Below, piece after piece: positions 62,292-64,000 of a stretch of 64,000 bases of DNA. Below the pieces are notes generated by a model. It was given only the letters and a program-made list of their open reading frames with translations. It was not told the origin of the DNA and did not search any database. The position numbers and the translations under genes were made by a program. Numbering within the stretch: position 1 is the stretch's first letter; the number at the start of each line of letters is the position of its first letter. Source of the DNA: Henriciella sp. (GTDB lineage: Bacteria > Pseudomonadota > Alphaproteobacteria > Caulobacterales > Hyphomonadaceae); assembly GCA_030066975.1 (NCBI GenBank), contig JASJAO010000010.1, forward strand, positions 1-64,000, given 5' to 3'.

Positions 62292-63410
62292 ATGAAACTG
62301 ACAATCGAACGCGGTGCGCTTTTGAATGCTCTGTCTCATGTTCAGAATGTGGTAGAACGCCGGAACACGATCCCGATCCTGTCAAATATTCTGATGGAAG
62401 CCGCGAGTGGCAGTGTAAAATTCACCGCGACTGATCTTGATATCGAAGCGGTTGATGCCGCTGATGCCAAGATCGACAGCGAGGGTGCTGTCACCGCGCC
62501 GGCTGGCACGCTGTTTGATGTGATCCGGAAACTGCCAAGCGGCGCGGATGTGGAACTGGAACTGCAGCCGGAGAACCGTCAGCTGGCTATCCGTTCCGGT
62601 CGCTCATCCTTTTCACTGCCAACCCTGCCCGCCACCGACTTTCAGACCATGGTGCCGGACGCCGATGCGACTGAGTTTTCGATCGAGGCGGTCGATCTAC
62701 GCCGTCTGATCGACAAGACGCGGTTTGCCATCTCAACCGAGGAAACGCGTTACTATTTGAACGGTGTGTATCTGCATGCGGCAGACACTGATGGTGGCAA
62801 GAAGCTGCGTACCGTGGCCACAGACGGTCACCGTCTCGCGCTTTGTGAAACCGATGCTCCAAAAGGGGCCGAAGATCTCACCGGAGTGATTGTACCGCGT
62901 AAGGCGGTGGGTGAAGTTCGTCGTCTGATCGACGCAAGCGACGGCGATGTTGAGGTCAGCGTGTCCGACACCAAGATCGTCTTCAAATCAGGTCGGGCCC
63001 AGCTCACCTCAAAGCTGATCGACGGCTCCTTCCCGGACTATGCGCGGGTGATCCCGAAGAGCAATGACAAGGCCTTGATCATTGACAACAAGTCCTTTGA
63101 AGCTGCGGTCGATCGGGTGTCGACTGTGTCAGCGGAGCGCTCGCGGTCGATCAAACTCTCCTTGTCTGAAGGCAAGATTGCACTGGCTGTATCGAGCGCC
63201 GAAACCGGCCAAGGCCATGAAGAGATTGAGTGCGATTATCAGGAAAAAGAGATGGATATCGGCTTTAACGCCAAATATCTGCTCGATGTCACGGCTCAGA
63301 TTGAAGCCGAAGATGCCCGCTTCCTGTTCAATGACCCGTCCTCACCGGCGCTTGTCCTCGACCCGGGCGATGCAAGCGCGCAGTATGTGCTGATGCCGCT
63401 GCGGGTGTAA
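62292..63410 (+). CDS. dnaN: DNA polymerase III beta subunit (sliding clamp)
   Basis: A 372-residue clamp. The start MKLTIERGALLNALSHVQNVVERRNTIPILSNILMEAASG and the end EDARFLFNDPSSPALVLDPGDASAQYVLMPLRV are typical. Three similar domains make the ring that tethers the polymerase. It lies 168 bp after dnaA and its stop is next to the recF start. The ATG at 62292 is taken as start; an upstream in-frame start exists but has no matching family N terminus. Confidence 0.97.
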   Translation: MKLTIERGALLNALSHVQNVVERRNTIPILSNILMEAASGSVKFTATDLDIEAVDAADAKIDSEGAVTAPAGTLFDVIRKLPSGADVELELQPENRQLAIRSGRSSFSLPTLPATDFQTMVPDADATEFSIEAVDLRRLIDKTRFAISTEETRYYLNGVYLHAADTDGGKKLRTVATDGHRLALCETDAPKGAEDLTGVIVPRKAVGEVRRLIDASDGDVEVSVSDTKIVFKSGRAQLTSKLIDGSFPDYARVIPKSNDKALIIDNKSFEAAVDRVSTVSAERSRSIKLSLSEGKIALAVSSAETGQGHEEIECDYQEKEMDIGFNAKYLLDVTAQIEAEDARFLFNDPSSPALVLDPGDASAQYVLMPLRV

Positions 63411-64000
63411 ATGACTGCGCTCACGCGCCTTCGCCTGAACGATTTTCGCAATCATGCTACGCTTGATCTGAAGCTCGATGCGAGGCCGGTCTGCCTCTAT
63501 GGCGCGAACGGAGCGGGCAAGACCAATATCCTTGAGGCGATCAGCCAGCTTGGGCCGGGCCGCGGCCTACGGGCGGCGAACCTGCCAGATATGACCCGTC
63601 ATGGGGCGACTGCCTGGACGGTCTCGGCGACCTTGGACGATGGACAGAAGATCGGCGTTGGTCTCGACGCGAGTGGCTCAGGCGCAAAGCGGACCGTGCG
63701 GCTGGATGGGGCACCGGCTTCGGCTGGCGACCTGGCGGACCTGATCCGCATCGTCTGGCTAACGCCCAGTATGGACAGTGTGTTTCGCGGCGGCGCATCG
63801 GATCGGCGCCGGTTCTTTGACCGTCAGGTGATGGCGCATATTCCGAGCCATGGCTCCGTCTCTGCGCGCTATGAAAAAGCGATGCGCGAGCGCAATGCCT
63901 TACTGGAGCGCGGCCGCGTCGATCCGGCCTGGGCGGATGCGATTGAGGCGCGTATGGCCGAAGCCGGGGCGATCATCGCTGCTAATCGCGCTCGTGTTTT
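63411..64000 (+). CDS. recF: RecF, DNA replication and repair protein (5' part, cut by window end)
   Basis: The frame runs from the ATG at 63411, directly after the dnaN stop, to the end of the window with no stop: at least 196 residues. TALTRLRLNDFRNHATLDLKL is the RecF start, and Walker A is GANGAGKTN near residue 38. RIVWLTPSMDSVFRGGASDRRRFFDRQVMAHIPSH follows the family. It loads RecA at gaps during repair. The dnaA-dnaN-recF order is the usual one. The 3' end lies outside the window. Confidence 0.95.
   Translation, partial: MTALTRLRLNDFRNHATLDLKLDARPVCLYGANGAGKTNILEAISQLGPGRGLRAANLPDMTRHGATAWTVSATLDDGQKIGVGLDASGSGAKRTVRLDGAPASAGDLADLIRIVWLTPSMDSVFRGGASDRRRFFDRQVMAHIPSHGSVSARYEKAMRERNALLERGRVDPAWADAIEARMAEAGAIIAANRARV

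Noticed and set aside
1-64000. tRNA, rRNA, CRISPR arrays, prophage or transposase genes
   Set aside because: Gaps were read for cloverleaf, spacer-repeat and transposase features; none were found. Only short palindromic repeats and nuclease cassettes are present.

Overview
The window reads as one contiguous chromosomal segment of a GC-rich alphaproteobacterium. The best fit is a stalked or budding marine lineage near Caulobacterales/Hyphomonadaceae. Evidence: a PodJ-type polar organiser (23243-26848), a lipoprotein of the Caulobacter CC0125/CC1285 type (39347-39934), a perfect CtrA half-site pair (TTAA-N7-TTAA) before podJ, CcrM-type GANTC sites before podJ and dnaA, a GAAC-N7-GAAC (alphaproteobacterial LexA) box, and the rpsT-dnaA-dnaN-recF order at the right end. 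Most of the window is ordinary core chromosome. No tRNA, rRNA, CRISPR array, transposase or phage gene was seen.

Layout. 1-1130: repeat-rich non-coding DNA holding a GIY-YIG nuclease gene between two 100-bp palindromic repeats. 1137-13317: a Sel1 lipoprotein, rpoD and dnaG (minus strand), a GGDEF diguanylate cyclase, yqeY, carA, a TetR regulator, a LolA-like protein, an OmpA-family lipoprotein, a small unknown protein and a universal stress protein. 13468-23038: fatty-acid beta-oxidation, with an acyl-CoA dehydrogenase-thioesterase-thiolase-FadJ operon and a MerR regulator-acyl-CoA dehydrogenase-GNAT operon that share a 16-bp operator. 23243-34462: podJ, a TspO-like membrane protein, an ATP-dependent DNA ligase, a DUF2145 pair, a HerA-like ATPase with TetR and YaiI genes, and a cupin/JmjC-like protein. 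34606-41259: aldehyde dehydrogenase, a PQQ-type sugar dehydrogenase lipoprotein, MscS, GST, a lipoprotein, an SDR and a DUF1232 protein. 41269-48129: the envelope cluster lpoA/rsmI/yraN/BON lipoprotein, then gshB, a small repeat lipoprotein, a broken HAD gene and comM. 48183-59874: a sensorless hybrid kinase coupled to an AmpG-like permease, malic enzyme, mutS, a second nuclease cassette, gamma-glutamyltransferase and an enoyl-CoA hydratase. 59986-64000: rpsT, a long regulatory gap, dnaA, dnaN and the start of recF.

The most unusual signal is a set of three compact (about 470-510 bp) cassettes. Each is a single small nuclease gene closely bracketed by GC-rich palindromic repeats: a GIY-YIG gene at 388-900 and DUF559 (Vsr-like fold) genes at 15720-16190 and 56509-56974. 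The last has 37-bp inverted repeats matching at 36 of 37 positions and a perfect LexA-type box at its start codon. The second sits inside a beta-oxidation operon. Both DUF559 reading frames run into their own terminal repeats, so gene and repeat look like one unit. They resemble REP/RAYT systems but with nucleases in place of a transposase. That they move as units is inference; the architecture is directly visible. Other points worth attention are a DnaA whose two Box VII arginines are glutamates, a DnaG lacking three of four zinc ligands, and the cell-cycle sites before podJ and dnaA.
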